From positions 430,359,776 through 430,423,775 of the forward strand of contig NC_090442.1 of assembly GCF_031143425.1 (NCBI RefSeq): 64,000 bases of DNA, given 5' to 3'. A program made the position numbers and the translations under genes. The stretch comes from Pleurodeles waltl. Taxonomy: Eukaryota; Chordata; Amphibia; Caudata; Salamandridae. The notes under the pieces are model-generated. The model saw nothing but the letters and a program-made list of their open reading frames with translations. It was not told the DNA's origin and searched no databases. Numbering within the stretch: position 1 is the stretch's first letter; the number at the start of each line of letters is the position of its first letter. This document shows positions 44,652 through 56,317 of this stretch, piece by piece.

Positions 44652-44948
44652 TGTTAGACCTGGAATCCATAGTGTGGTCTCCCTTGTCTTTTTTCCCTCT
44701 GCTTCCCATGTTTTGACTGTGTGCTGGACTGTGTTTTTGCTATATTGGGTACTCTGGGCACTTTACCACTGCTGACCAGTGCTAAAGTGTAAGTGCTCCC
44801 AGTGTAAATTGCAGGTGTAATTGGCTTTTCCATGATTGGGCATATTTGATTTACTAGTAAATCCCTAGTAAAGTGCACCAGAAGTGCCCAGGGCCTGTAA
44901 ATAAAATGCTACTAGTGGGCCTGCAGCACTGGTTGTGCCATCCACTAC
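44652..44948. mobile_element. family A LTR-type repeat, terminal fragment
   Basis: It starts TGTTAGACCTGGAATCCA and contains CACTTTACCACTGCTGACCAGTGCT and GATTTACTAGTAAATCCCTAG, as in the copy at 49812-51801 and, inverted, in the one at 9113-11479. It stops near 44948. Confidence 0.7.
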
Positions 44949-45190
44949 ACTATATGCCACTCTCCAACACTTTTCTACTGTCTATACCTGTTCGCTCCAC
45001 TGTACAAGACTGAACTATACTGTATACCACTGTACAACACTATACTCTAATCTTCTCGATGATACCCTAGTCCACTATCCGACACTGTACACAACTCTTT
45101 GTATGACACTGCACCTCACTTTACTCTTCTCTACTCTGACACAGTGCTTCAATCTACTCCACTTTTCCGCTGTATACTACTCCACTCTAA
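44949..45190. repeat. cryptically simple CACTNTAC-type sequence
   Basis: Words such as CACTGTAC, CACTATAC and CTACTCCAC recur at irregular intervals in a strongly C/T/A-biased tract. It looks like a decayed simple repeat. Confidence 0.55.
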
Positions 45191-46446
45191 GCAACTTGAT
45201 GTCATTGTGTTTAAGGATACACAATTGGTCTGTTTTTTTGGGAGGAGTAGGGAGGAAAAGTTCAGTTTCTGACACGAAAACATAATAGCAGCTTGAACAA
45301 CCAGAAAAAGTTGTGGCTGATCAAATGAAAGAGACAATTGGCAGCCAATGTTTTCTTAATGATGGGGTCATGAAAGAGCGTTGGCTATCCTTTTGCCATG
45401 TCTTAACATGGCATGAAGTAGAGTTATACCACTGACAAAGACTAAGTGATAAAACGTTCTCTAGTTTTAGAATGACATTTTTTCTGATTGAGATGTTGGT
45501 TTTTATAAGCGGTTAAAGTGACATTAGAGGGCATGGCATGGGCATAAAAAGACTAAGTAAAACGTTCCTTTAGAAGTTTTAATTGCGTTGTGAGAAAACC
45601 TTTCTAAGTTGATAGGTTCCATCTTCACTTTTCGAGTTTTTCTAGAAAGTGAAAAGAATATTACACATGTAAAATCACAGCAACCTTGGAAAAGCTAGTG
45701 ACGGGGCTACGCTCCAGCGACAATATAGAACTTGGCATACCAGATTATTCACTCCGTATGTAGCTTTAAAATCAAGTAGCTTTCTGCATAACACCTGCTT
45801 TACATTAAATTGTATTTTTTAATTTTTTTTATACCCCAGGCTTATCATGGCCATCATTTGCCAATACTATTTGATTTCTCCCAAGGACTCATGACTACCA
45901 GCAGCTTGATCTATGTACCTTTTGTATTTACATACAATGTTTTATATACATCTTAAGGTACCTTACCCCCTTTCAATTACTTCTTACTTCTTTCTTTACT
46001 CTTTTTTCTTCACACTATTTATAGATCTTCTATCCACGTCACAACACACTTCGCATCCCCCCTTGTTTCTTCCCCACTAAGATTCAATGTTTTCTAAAAA
46101 ATAAAAAAAAATTATAGCACATGTACTGTATCACACTGTGTAGACACGTTTATGACAATCTCACCTCGCATGATGTTGCCGTTTTATTCCACTCTAGACT
46201 GACTTGTTTGCCTTTTCCTTCTGGAACGTGATTCAATTAGTCACCTATAAGACCTATTGAGGCATTCACACTACATTCTGGTCGTCACATTAACTATACG
46301 CATCCCTGCACTTAATTCACACAATTCTATTGCACCTTCGCTCGGATTGTTCTCTTTACCTCTGTACAAAGAATTTTAGACGTTGTGAAGTCACCTTGCA
46401 CAATTATACTACACCGACATGTATGTATTTTTCATCTATGTTGCCA
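45191..46446. other. no gene seen
   Basis: AT-rich DNA with short A- and T-runs (for example 45820-45832 and 46095-46110) and no coding motif. Confidence 0.5.
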
Positions 46447-46487
46447 CAGCCTTGACAAAGTCTTGAAGATGAAACACTTGTTGGCTG
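46447..46487 (+). ncRNA. degenerate minimal hammerhead-like motif (Penelope-like element type)
   Basis: CAGCC (46447-46451) pairs with GGCUG (46483-46487) as stem I. Between them are CUUGACA (for CUGANGA), a UCU/AGA stem II, GAAAC (46471-46475), a tiny stem III closed by ACUU, and GUU before the stem I strand. Short stem III hammerheads are known from Penelope-like retroelements. The first core box has an extra U and a G-to-A change, so activity is unlikely. Confidence 0.4.
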
Positions 46488-46799
46488 TTTTACTGTATGG
46501 ACTTATTGTTACATTCGAACATCCTATTGTAACTTTGACCATTTATCACCATCTGGCTGCTCTGAACACATGGTCATTTTGTACAACGCAGTCTTTTGAT
46601 TGAGATTTCTACTTTCCAACTGCACTTATAATAAATATCCACACATCATCCTCCAAGAACAAACTTTCTATTTATTCTTGATCATTATCAGGGTCAGGAT
46701 TCATGCTACTGGTGTGCCCTGGCCACTCTTCTTACACTATAATGTTAGTTCTGTAGCCCATTTGTGGAAGAAAGCAGGTCAAATTTGCTGATAAAACCT
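46488..46799. other. no gene seen; may belong to a Penelope-like fragment
   Basis: Sequence directly after the hammerhead-like motif. It has no coding signature; the association with the motif is only positional. Confidence 0.3.
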
Positions 46800-47010
46800 T
46801 GACCACTGTGGTACACATGGCAGGCTTGCAGTCTTGTGTGTCCTGTCACTGCATTGGGTAGCACAATGTGTGCTGCGGCCAACTGGTGACATTTAGCTTA
46901 CAGGCGCTAGGTACACTCCTGGTACCGTGTACTTTGGACTTATATGTAAGCTAATATGCCAAATGGGGTATGTCAGTTTCATTATGTTGAAAGGATTAGC
47001 CCAGACACTA
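46800..47010. mobile_element. diverged fragment of family A-like LTR repeat
   Basis: CAGGCGCTAGGTACACTCCT, GGACTTATATGTAAGCTAAT and GCCAAATGGGGTATGTCAG align with the 11240-11330 region of the repeat at 9113-11479 (CAGGCCCTGGGCACATACAG; GGGACTTATAAGTACATTTA; GCCAATGGGGTATTAG), in the same orientation. Confidence 0.5.
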
Positions 47011-47115
47011 AACCCCACAAATGTTTTTTGTTGTTGGACCCATGGAGCCAGGGGGTAATCTCCATCCTGCCCCTTCTTATTATTTTGTTTTTACATGTTC
47101 AGAACAGGGTACTAA

Positions 47116-47691
47116 GGCCCTCATTATGAACACTGCGGTCGAAACCACCGTGTTTATGCTGGCGGTCATACTACTGACCGCCAGTGCCCGCAGATCCCCC
47201 CAGGCCGTATTCAGAACATTCTTGTGGGCTGGCGGGAGAAAACATTGTTTCCGCCTGCCGGCCCACAGGAATGCTTGGCCGGGACATTGACAGCGGCTCC
47301 ACATGGAGCCACGCCAATGCCTTTGTGTGGCGGGTGCAGCTGCACCCGTTGTGCATCTCAGACCTGGGGGGTGGGGCACTGCACAGGGGCCCCTGCACTG
47401 CCCATGCCAAGTGCATGGGCTGTGCAGGGGCCCCCAGGGGTGCCCCGGTGCACCCCTTCCGCCAGCCTTTCCCTGGAAGGCAAACCCGCCAGGGAAAGGC
47501 TGGAGGCTTAGGGATCATTATCCGAAGGCCAGCACCTCTGCCCTGTCGGATAATGATTCCGACCTCCGCCAGGCTGCCTGACGGAGGCAGCCTTGTGGCA
47601 ATTGAGGTTTATTATATGACGGTGTGGTCCGTCATGCCGGGTGGTCACCGCTAGAATGACGGGCCACACCACTATGATCATAATGACCACC
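47116..47691. mobile_element. Harbinger-type MITE (576 bp), TSD TAA
   Basis: The ends GGCCCTCATTATGAACACTG and GGTGGTCATTATGATCATAG (reverse complement of the right end) share TCATTATGA, and TAA flanks both sides (47113-47115 and 47692-47694). The left end is almost identical to that of H1 (GGCCCTCATTACCAG). Open frames inside overlap on both strands and are not genes. Confidence 0.8.
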
Positions 47692-47694
47692 TAA

Positions 47695-48894
47695 GTCCCA
47701 GAGTCCTGTAATGGCTGTCAGCAAACAAAAATTCATGCTGCTGGCAGCCAATCGGAGTGCTCAATCCCACAGGAGTCTGACTCCTGTGGGAGCGAGATGC
47801 CCCACGGGAACTGAAGCTCCTTGGGCCACTCAGAACTCTCCATTTTTGAACTGGCGCTCCTGTGACAACTTCTTGAGCCTTTTGCTTGCCCAACCATCGA
47901 GATATACAATTATTGTTCAACCTAAATTTCTCAAAAACTACTGATCTGATTTACACTAAATCACAAAAAGCACAATCTGCATACTATGGTCTAGTGTCCT
48001 GCCAAACTTGGTGTCATTACAATCAGCTGTCTTTTCCATAGCCCTGACTAAAGAAGTCTATAGAAAATGCACTGGGATTTTGCATTTTGGGCCCCCCTTT
48101 TTTCTCAGCCCTCACTTGACAAATCACCCTGGAAATTGCCATGCACAAGCCAGTCCATACCCTTTGAAAAGTTACATGGAGATTCTTCTAGGCAAAAGTG
48201 ATTAACAATAGAAACTTTCCTATGGAAAAGCTGACCTAAATATATTAGTCTCTGTAGCTTTTACCCAATTAATTATGGAGGGGTCAGGAGTCACCCCCAA
48301 CCACAGACAGCTTGGTGCCAAGCATAAACGTGGCAACCATAGAACCCTTCTCAGAACTCTTTCTGGGCCTGTGGGAGAACAGAAGAGGGCTAAATCTGCT
48401 GCCTCTGACCCCCAACCAATGCTCTCCCTCTTGTGCCCAGGACAAGGAAGTGGACTCAAAGTATCAAATTGCCGACCTCTTGTTTGGGCTACAAGGACAC
48501 AACAAGCTTCAAGATACCTTTGTACTACATTCCCATTTGACCAGTTCCAACTGGACCTGCCCTGGACCCAGCTGCTAGCCTCTGCCCAAGTGAGTCTTTA
48601 CCACTAAGTTCTGTCTCTAAGGTCCTGGACCCTGCTGCTACTGTGGAACTGTACTCCTCCTAATAAATCCTGAAACCTGGGACATAGTAACTTTTTGTCA
48701 ACTTTTTACCAGTGTTTTGCTTTGAGAACTGATGGGGAGCTGCGACAACCTGCTGAGCCAATCCAACAAATATACTTTACTGATGAGCCACAGATACCCT
48801 GAAGGTCCCACTTCGTTCTTCTCAGCAGTGGCAAATCTGATTCAGCTTGACTTCGTGGAGAAGGTATGCATCCTTTTGGAGCCAAAAAAGTGAC
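47695..48894. other. no gene; contains a short perfect hairpin
   Basis: A perfect 12-bp inverted repeat with a 3-nt loop lies at 47765-47791 (TCCCACAGGAGT / ACTCCTGTGGGA). The remainder resembles non-coding repeat DNA. The open frame at 48275-48607 has no motif. Confidence 0.45.
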
Positions 48895-48897
48895 TAA

Positions 48898-49067
48898 GGG
48901 CCTGAGTTAGAACAGGGCAGAGGGGAATACTTCATCACAAACGTGATGGACACCCAGTCTGCTGTATTACGATCCCATTATATCATGTGGTGATCGTAAT
49001 ATGGCAGATGGGATATCTGTCATGTTTACAATGGAGTATTCCATCCACCAAGTTCTAAATCAGACTT
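48898..49067. mobile_element. palindromic MITE (170 bp), TSD TAA
   Basis: The left arm (GGGCCTGAGTTAGAAC ... GAATACTTCATCAC ... GTATTACGATCCCA) pairs with the right arm, and TAA flanks both sides (48895-48897 and 49068-49070). It shares its layout with the hairpin MITE at 9436-9615 (central TATTACGA ... ATAATATGG-like block). Confidence 0.7.
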
Positions 49068-49070
49068 TAA

Positions 49071-49811
49071 GTCTGCAGGTAGAAATCTTCACTGGGCGAA
49101 GGTCCAAAAAGTATCCAGCTAGCTAAAGGCATTCTCCGGGTGCAAGCTGCCTGGAAACAATGGCTTTGGTGATTCCCTCACCTCACTTTTCTCTGCATTT
49201 AACACCCAGATTATTCTTTTCACTCCTCTTTGTGTTTTCTCCCTCTTAAATACCCTCGGTTTCTTGTATTCCTGAGATTTTAGTTTCCTATTACCTCCCC
49301 TTTTCATTGTCAGCACAACTCCCTTCTGTCAGGCTCCCACCTTCCTGGTGCTGCAGTGGTGTTCCAGCCTAGTTTGGTGCATAAGTGGAGCTCCTGATAC
49401 TCCCAGGGACAACTTACAGCCTGCAGTTTGCTTGCACCAGGTGAAAAACATGGTCAGCATTTCCTTGCGCTCAGAGACACAGTTCTATCATTAATCCAAA
49501 CAATTAACCTGCAGGAATGTGGCTCTCTTTCTTCCTCCCTTCACCCCCTTTTCCTCACATGTGGTTCTTTTTCACATATCTTCAAAGGGGTTAGTTGACC
49601 TATAGCAGGAAGAGAATGGACTGGCCACAATATCACCATGTTCCCAGTACCATTGTCATGACAGATTGCCAGGTCCACAAATATGGAGTTTGAGATCAAA
49701 CACCTGCAGGCAGTGGCACACATTATAAACAATTATCAAGAGGATTTTACAATCACTCAACAAGAGTTATCTTTTTTTACATGAGAATCCTAATCTAGTG
49801 ATTAAACACTC
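49071..49811. other. no gene seen
   Basis: Sequence between the hairpin MITE and the LTR-type repeat. No coding motif or repeat structure is evident. Confidence 0.45.
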
Positions 49812-51801
49812 TGTTGGACTTTTGCTTATGCAGGGTCATCCCAAGTCTTTTTGCCTCCTGCCTCCTATTTTTTTCTGACCTGTTGCTGATGGATTTTCAA
49901 CTCTGAGCACTTTACCACTGCTAACCAGTGCTAAAGTGCATATGCTCTCCGTGTAAATTGTATGTAATTGGTTTATCCATGATTGGCATATTTGATTTAC
50001 TAGTAAGTCCCTAGTAAGGTGCACTAGAGGTGCCAGGGCCTATAAATCAAATGCTACTAGTGGACCTGCAGCACTGGTTGTGCCACCCACATAAGTAGCT
50101 CTTTAATCATGTCTCAGACCTGCCACTGCAGTGTCTGTGTGTGTATTTTTACACTATAAATTCGACTTGGCAAGTGTACCCACTTGCCAGGCCTAAACCT
50201 TCCCTTTTCTTACATGTAAGGCACCCCTAAGGTAGGCCCTTGGTAGCCCCAAGGGCAGGGTGCAGTGTATGGATAAGGTAGGACATATAGTAATGTGGTT
50301 TATATGTCCTGACAGTGAAATACTGCCAACTTTGTTTTTCACTGTTGCAAGGCCTGTCTCTCTCATAGGATAATATGGGGGCTACCTTTAAATATGATTA
50401 AAGTGTAGATTCCCCTAGAGAGTAGATGGACATGTGGAGTTTGGGGTCCCTGAACTCACAATTTAAAAATACATCTTTTAGTAAAGTTGATTTTAAGATT
50501 GTGCGTTTGAAAATGCCACTTTTAGAAAGTGAGCATTTTCTTGCTTAAACCATTCTGTGACTCTGCCGTGTTTGTGGATTCCCTGTCTGGGTCAGTTTGA
50601 CAGTTGGGTTGTTTTTCACCTCACACCAGACAGTGACACAAAGGGAGCTGGGGTGTAACCTGCATTTCCTGATTAGCCATCTCTGCTAGGAGGGAGGGGT
50701 GGAGTGGTCACTCTCATCTGAAAGGACTGTGCCTGCCTCTGACAATGCTGGCTCCAACCCCCTGCTGTGTGTCTGATGCCTTGCCTGGGCAAGGCAGGAT
50801 TTCACAAGTAGGTGTGAGTCCCCTTTGAAGAAAGGTGCCTTAAAATACTAAAATGAGTATAAGAAGGGCACCCAAATCTACAGACTTGAGAAACACTTCT
50901 GGAACCAAGAGGAACCTCTGCCTGGAGAAGAGCTGATAGCTGAGGAAGAAGTGCTGCCCTGCCTGTGACTGTGCTTCGTGGAGCTTTCCTGCAGTGCTGC
51001 TTCTGCCAGAGTAAGAGGGCAAAGACTGGACTTTGTGTGCCTTCCATCTTGTGAAGAAATCTCCAAGGGCTTGAGTTAGAGCTTGCCTCCTGTTGTTTGA
51101 AGTCTCAGGGACAGCAAAGACTTCTCTCTGCCAGCACCTGAAGTCTCTGGAGAGACTCCTGCCCCGACAAGTGGTGCCCTATCCAGTCCCTGGGCCCTTG
51201 AAAGGAAAGCTGGTGGAATCAGAGGAAATCGACTTCGGACGACTTCGGACCGACACCGCTGCTGAATCCGGTAACGCCGCCTGCACCTGATGCCGTGACC
51301 TTTGCCGCGATCCTCGACTTCGCGCATCGGCTTGTTTTCACTCTTCACCAAAGGTACTGTACTTGGGGGTCTACACAACTCTGTGTCCGGCGCCGCTGGT
51401 GTCGGCTTGTTGGGAACGACTCCATCACGACGCCATGTTAACATCTCATCGAAGCATTTTTGCTTATAAGCGCTATTTTTGAGTTTAATCTCTAAAAATT
51501 CAAAACTTGGCTTGTGTATGTCGGATTTTTGTCGTTTTGGTCTTGTTTTGTTTAGATAAATATTTCCTATTTTTCTAAACCGGTGTTGTGTCATTTTGTA
51601 GTGTTTTCATTAAGTTACTGTGTGTGTTGGTACAAATACTTTACACCTAGTGTGCTGAAGTTAAGCCTACTGCTCTGCCAAGCTACCAAGGGGGTAAGCA
51701 GGGGTTAGCTGAGGGTGATTCTCTTTTACCCTGACTAGAGTGAGGGTCCTTGCTTGAACAGGGGGTAACCTGACTGTCAACCAAAGACCCCATTTCTAAC
51801 A
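49812..51801. mobile_element. family A LTR-type repeat, complete copy, TSD CACTC
   Basis: It begins TGTTGGACTTTTGC and ends CCCATTTCTAACA, with CACTC exactly repeated on both sides (49807-49811 and 51802-51806), a 5-bp target duplication. It is inverted relative to 9113-11479. TTATAA near 51461-51466 could be a TATA box if the plus orientation is sense. No coding region is visible, so a solo LTR is the simplest reading. Confidence 0.8.
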
Positions 51802-51806
51802 CACTC

Positions 51807-52202
51807 CAGTATAGCCCAGGGAAGAGAAGCTACTGATGCAAGTATTCCTAGTCCATTGATATATTTAGATGGTGTAGGGGACAGCTTGATTTCAGATCTC
51901 CCATTCACGTTATCTTGAATTTTCCAATTTTGGGGATCCTTACCAAGCATTTATGGCTGAATGAAACTTGTATTTCCTGATGAAACCTAAACAATTTATA
52001 TCAGATGAAGCCAATGTTACATTTATGTTGTCTTATCTTATTAAGAATGCCTTAGCCTGGGATAATTAATTAATATTAAATGAAAGTAAGTGGCTTTCTA
52101 ATGGTGTGACTACAATTCTCAGCTATCTGTAGGGAAACACAGAGTTTAACAATTGCTTGTGCAGTCCTACTTACCCTTGAAAAGAAAGATAGAATTAGAT
52201 AT
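51807..52202. other. no gene seen
   Basis: Short AT-rich spacer between two LTR-type repeats. Confidence 0.45.
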
Positions 52203-54968
52203 TGTAGGAAAGTACCATCTTGCCTGGCATGTTACCCCCATGTTTACTTGTGTGTCAGTTTGTTTTTGCCTGTGTCACTGGGATCCTGCTAGCCAGGACC
52301 CCAATGCTCATAGTCTGTGGCCTATATGTGTTCCCTGTGTGGTGCCTAACTGTATCACTGAGGCTCTTCTAACCAGAACCTCAGTGTTTATGCTCTCTCT
52401 GCTTTTAAAATTGTCACTACAGGCTAGTGACCATTTTTATCAATTCTGATTGGCACACTGGAACACCCTTATAATTCCATAGTATATGGTACCTAGGCAC
52501 CCAGGTTATTAGGGTTCCAGAAGATCCCTATGGGCTGCAGCATTTCTTTTGCCACCCATAGGGAGCTCAGACCAATATTACACAGGACTGCCACTGCAGC
52601 CTGAGTGAAATAACGTCCACGTTTTTTTCACAGCCATTTTACACTGCACTTAAGTAACTTATAAGTCACCTATATGTCTAACCCTCACTTAGTGAAGGTT
52701 AGGTGCAAAGTTACTAAGTGTGAGGGCACCCTGGCACTAGCCAAGGTGGCCCCACATTGTTCAGGGCAATTTCCCCAGACTTTGTGAGTGCGAGGACACC
52801 ACTACACGTGTGAACTTTATATAGGTCAATACCTATGGGTAGCTTCACAATGGTAACTCCGAATATGGCCATGTAACATGTCTAAGATCATGGAAATGTC
52901 CCCCCATGCCAAATCTGGTATTGGGGTGCCAAGCCCATGCATCACCCACATTGTTCAGGGCAATTTTCCTGGACTTTGTGAGTGCGGGGACACCATTACA
53001 CGCGTGAACTACATATAGGTCAATACCTATCGGTAGCTTCACAATGGTAACTCCAAATATGGCCATGTAACATGTCTAAGATCATGGGATTGTCCCCCCA
53101 TGCCAAATCTGGTATTGGGGTGGCAAGCCCACGCATCCCCGGTGCTCCAGCATGGAACCCGGGTACTGCCAAACTAGCTCTCTGGGGTTTTTACTGCAGC
53201 TACCGCTGCTGCCAACCCACAGGCAGGCTTCTGCCCTCCTGGGGTCTGGGCAGCCCAGTCCCAGGAGGGCAGAACAAAGGATGTCCTCTGAGAGAGGGTG
53301 TTACACCCTCTCCCTTTGAAGATAGGTGTTAAGGGCTTGGGAGGAGTAGCCTACCCCAGCCTCTGGAAATGCTTTGAAGGGCACAGATGGTGCCCTCCTT
53401 GCATAAGCCAGTCTACATCGGTTCAGGGATCCCCCAGCCCCTGCTCTGGCATGAAACTGGACAAAGGAAAGGGGAGTGACCACTCCCCTGTCCATCACCA
53501 CCCCAGGGGTGGTGCTTAGAGCTCCTCCAGTGTGTCCCAGACCTCTGCCATCTTGAATGCAGAGGTGTGAGGGCACATTGGTGGCCTCTGAGTGGCCAGT
53601 GCCAGCAGGTGACGTCAGAGACCCCTCCTGAAAGGTGCTTACCTGGCTAGGTGGCCAATCCTTCTCTGAGGGCTATTTAGGGTCTCTCCTGAGGGTTTCT
53701 CTTCCAATAATGAATGCGAGAACTCACCAGAGTTCCTCTGCATCTCCCCCTCTTCCGCTTCTGCCAAGGATCGACCGCTGACTGCTCTAGGACGCCTGCA
53801 AAACCGCAACAAATTTGCAAGACGACTACCAGCACCATTGTAGTGCCTAATCCTGCAGGCTTTCTCGACTGTTTCCTGGTGGTGCATGCTCTGAGGGCTG
53901 TCTGCCTTCACCCTGCACTGGAAGCGAAGAAGAAATCTCCCATAGGTCGACGGAATCTTCCCCCTGCTAACCCAGACACCTAACCTCTGCATCACCTGTC
54001 CTCTGGGTCTCCTCTCATCTTGACAAACGTGGTCCCTGGAATACAGGAGCTAGATCCAAGTGACCCCGACAGTCCAGTGGTCCGTCTGTCTAAATTTGGT
54101 GCAGGTAAGCCCTTGCCTCCCCCACACCAGACAGTAATCATGTGTGTTGTGTGATCTGCAGCTGCTAGTGCTTCTGTGCACTTTTGCAAGGAATCCTTCA
54201 TGCACAGCATAGCCCAGGTCCCCAGCACTCTGTCCAGCATTGCTCAACTCTCTGAGTTGAACACTGACTTCGTGGGACCCTCTTTTGTAGTGTTGAGCTG
54301 ACCACCATGCTCAGATTTCTTAAGCACCTTTTCAAATGCTTCTGCGGGTGCTGCCTGCTTCTGCATGGGTTCTCTGTATTGCTGAGTGCCCCCCCTGTCT
54401 CCTCCTTCAAGGGGCTACCTCCTGGTTATTCCTGGGCCCAGCCAGCACCCATTTTCTTCAACTGCAACTCTTGCAACTATCAAGGCTTGTTTGTAGTATT
54501 TCTGCATGGAAACAACTCAGCATTCTCCAGCACCTCGTGGGACATCTTCTGTTCAAAGGAGAAGTTCCTGGCACCTTCTGTTGTTGCAGAATCTTCAGCT
54601 TCTTCCAACCAGAGGCAGCCCTTTTGCACCTTCATCAGGGGTTTAGTGGGCTCCTGCAGCCCCTGGACACTTGCGTGACTCTTAGACTTGGTCCCCTTCC
54701 TTTACAGGTCCTAAGGCCCAGGAATCCATCTTCAGTGCTTTGCAGTCAGTTGTTGCCTTTGCAGAATCCCCTATCGCAACTTTAGTGTGTTTCTGTGGTA
54801 GTAGGGTAACTTTACTCCTACCTTTCAGGGTCTTGGGGTGGGGTATCTTGGACACCCTTAGTGTTTTCTTAAACTCCCAGTGACCCTCTACACACTACAC
54901 TAGGCCTGGGGTCCATTTGTGGTTCACATTCCACTTTTAGAGTATATGGTTTGTGTTGCCCATAGGCC
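52203..54968. mobile_element. LTR-type or other repeat, family B, split by the provirus
   Basis: It starts TGTAGGAAAGTACCATCTTG. No matching end is found because the foamy-like provirus begins at 54969, apparently inside it. It contains a 194-bp tandem duplication (52753-52946 and 52947-53140). Open frames are not recognisable. Assignment to an LTR class rests only on the TG start, so it is tentative. Confidence 0.45.
52753..53140 (+). repeat. 194-bp tandem duplication
   Basis: Two adjacent copies start ACATTGTTCAGGGCAATTTT-like and include AGGTCAATACCTAT and CATGTCTAAGATCATGG. They differ at several positions. Confidence 0.85.
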
Positions 54969-55974
54969 TGTCGCGTGGGCTCTCATTATCCTAAATGAGA
55001 CTACTGGATTTCTAGGCAGCAGGATCGATAACAGTGTGGGGGACTGAGTCTGACCCACGTGTAAAGAACTCTGTCACCCTAAATCCGGTTTTTGCTCCGG
55101 CTAACTAGCAGTGCCTCATTTCTCCCATGGGGAAGAGATGATTGGGCAGCTGAGCGCATGACATCTTTGGAACTTCTCAGGGAAGTCGTGGTCACTCAGA
55201 TCCAAACCAACTCTCTCATTTACAATATGGTCTCATATACAAATGACAAAAGACAGTATAAGTTTTATATAATGTTTTAATAAAACAACTGTATTTTAGA
55301 TATTAAGGCGTGAGCCGCAATAACCAGAACCATACAGCATAGTAGGATTGAAATAGTCACCAGGAGAGTAAAACATAAGAACAAAGCTATCATATTGCCT
55401 ATCAGTTTCTACTCTCCCTCTGCTTGTTCTATTTAGAGCACAGCATGTTAAGCTTCTAGCTTGCCTTTCCGAATCAAAGGGGAGACATAAGCCCTCATTC
55501 CTGAGCAAAGGCCTGTGATCTGGTTCAGCATCTGCAACGAGGCAGTCAGCGTCTAGTTGTGGTTCCCTGGTCGGAATCTCCCTCTTTCATGTATTGGGAC
55601 AAGGAAGTTATTTTATAACTAACATGTCATCGTGATCACAAAATGTCCCTACGCAGGAATGCCAAATCTAAACTCCTACCACGTCTATCGGCAATGTACC
55701 AGACTGTATCCTTGACTAAAGCACAGAGTGAATATGTTATGAAGAACTCCAGTGCTGAAGTAGGCAAAACAGTGTGATATGAATAAAAAACAACACCGTA
55801 GAACTTGCCATTTTGTAAAATAACAGTACGAAGCCTAATAAAAAGCATTTAGAGCAAAGTGCACAGAGGCTCTAAGCTGTCAGCAAATGAATAAAATACA
55901 TTCAGGGCAAAGTGCAGAAAGGCCTAAAGCCTGAAGCTAATGCGCAAAATATACGTAAAACTAACCACACTACA
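54969..55974 (-). repeat. 3' LTR of foamy-like provirus (1,006 bp)
   Basis: On the minus strand the LTR starts TGTAGTGTGG directly after a polypurine tract and ends CCACGCGACA, giving imperfect inverted ends (8 of 10). The left boundary was placed at the last such CA before the family B repeat resumes. The second LTR, needed to confirm it, is outside the window. Confidence 0.7.
55263..55271 (-). promoter_or_regulatory. candidate TATA box of the proviral LTR
   Basis: The minus strand reads TATATAAAA, about 700 nt into the LTR, which would place transcription start near 55235 and give a U3 of about 740 nt. No canonical AATAAA was found downstream in R/U5. Confidence 0.5.
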
Positions 55975-55986
55975 CCCTCCCCTTGT
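55975..55986 (-). other. polypurine tract of the provirus
   Basis: The minus strand reads ACAAGGGGAGGG immediately before the LTR start. This is the expected primer for plus-strand DNA synthesis. Confidence 0.75.
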
Positions 55987-56317
55987 CGGTAGCAAGTGGT
56001 TCCAATAACATAAAAACATGTCCCAAAATATAAACAATATATATATATTTCAACAAGGTAAGAAGACAACAAAGTCATAAATTTAGGAAACATGTGACGA
56101 TAAAACCAAATTCAAAATAGTGTCAATTTAGCAGAAGAAAAAAAAAATCCAATTGTCAGACAGAACAAATAGATAATAGGAGCTCCTCCACTTCGATATA
56201 TGTTAATATCGGAAGATCCACGCCACAAAGTACCATGGAGCAGGTGTGTTCCAAAGCCCCAAAACCATCCAGGGCGGCACCCCGTGCAGGGCCAATAAAA
56301 GAGACAATACCATCTTC
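55987..56317. other. provirus region between accessory frame and polypurine tract
   Basis: No supported gene. A 63-codon minus-strand frame at 55902-56093 crosses the polypurine tract and is considered spurious. Confidence 0.5.

Noticed and set aside
47080..47581. Cluster of 90-156-codon frames on both strands
   Set aside because: They lie within the 576-bp MITE, whose inverted structure and GC content produce open frames; no motif is present.
48275..48607. 110-codon plus-strand frame
   Set aside because: No recognisable motif or codon pattern, and it overlaps other frames in apparently repetitive DNA.
55902..56093. 63-codon frame considered as a second accessory gene of the provirus
   Set aside because: It spans the polypurine tract and LTR boundary, which is unlikely for a real coding region.
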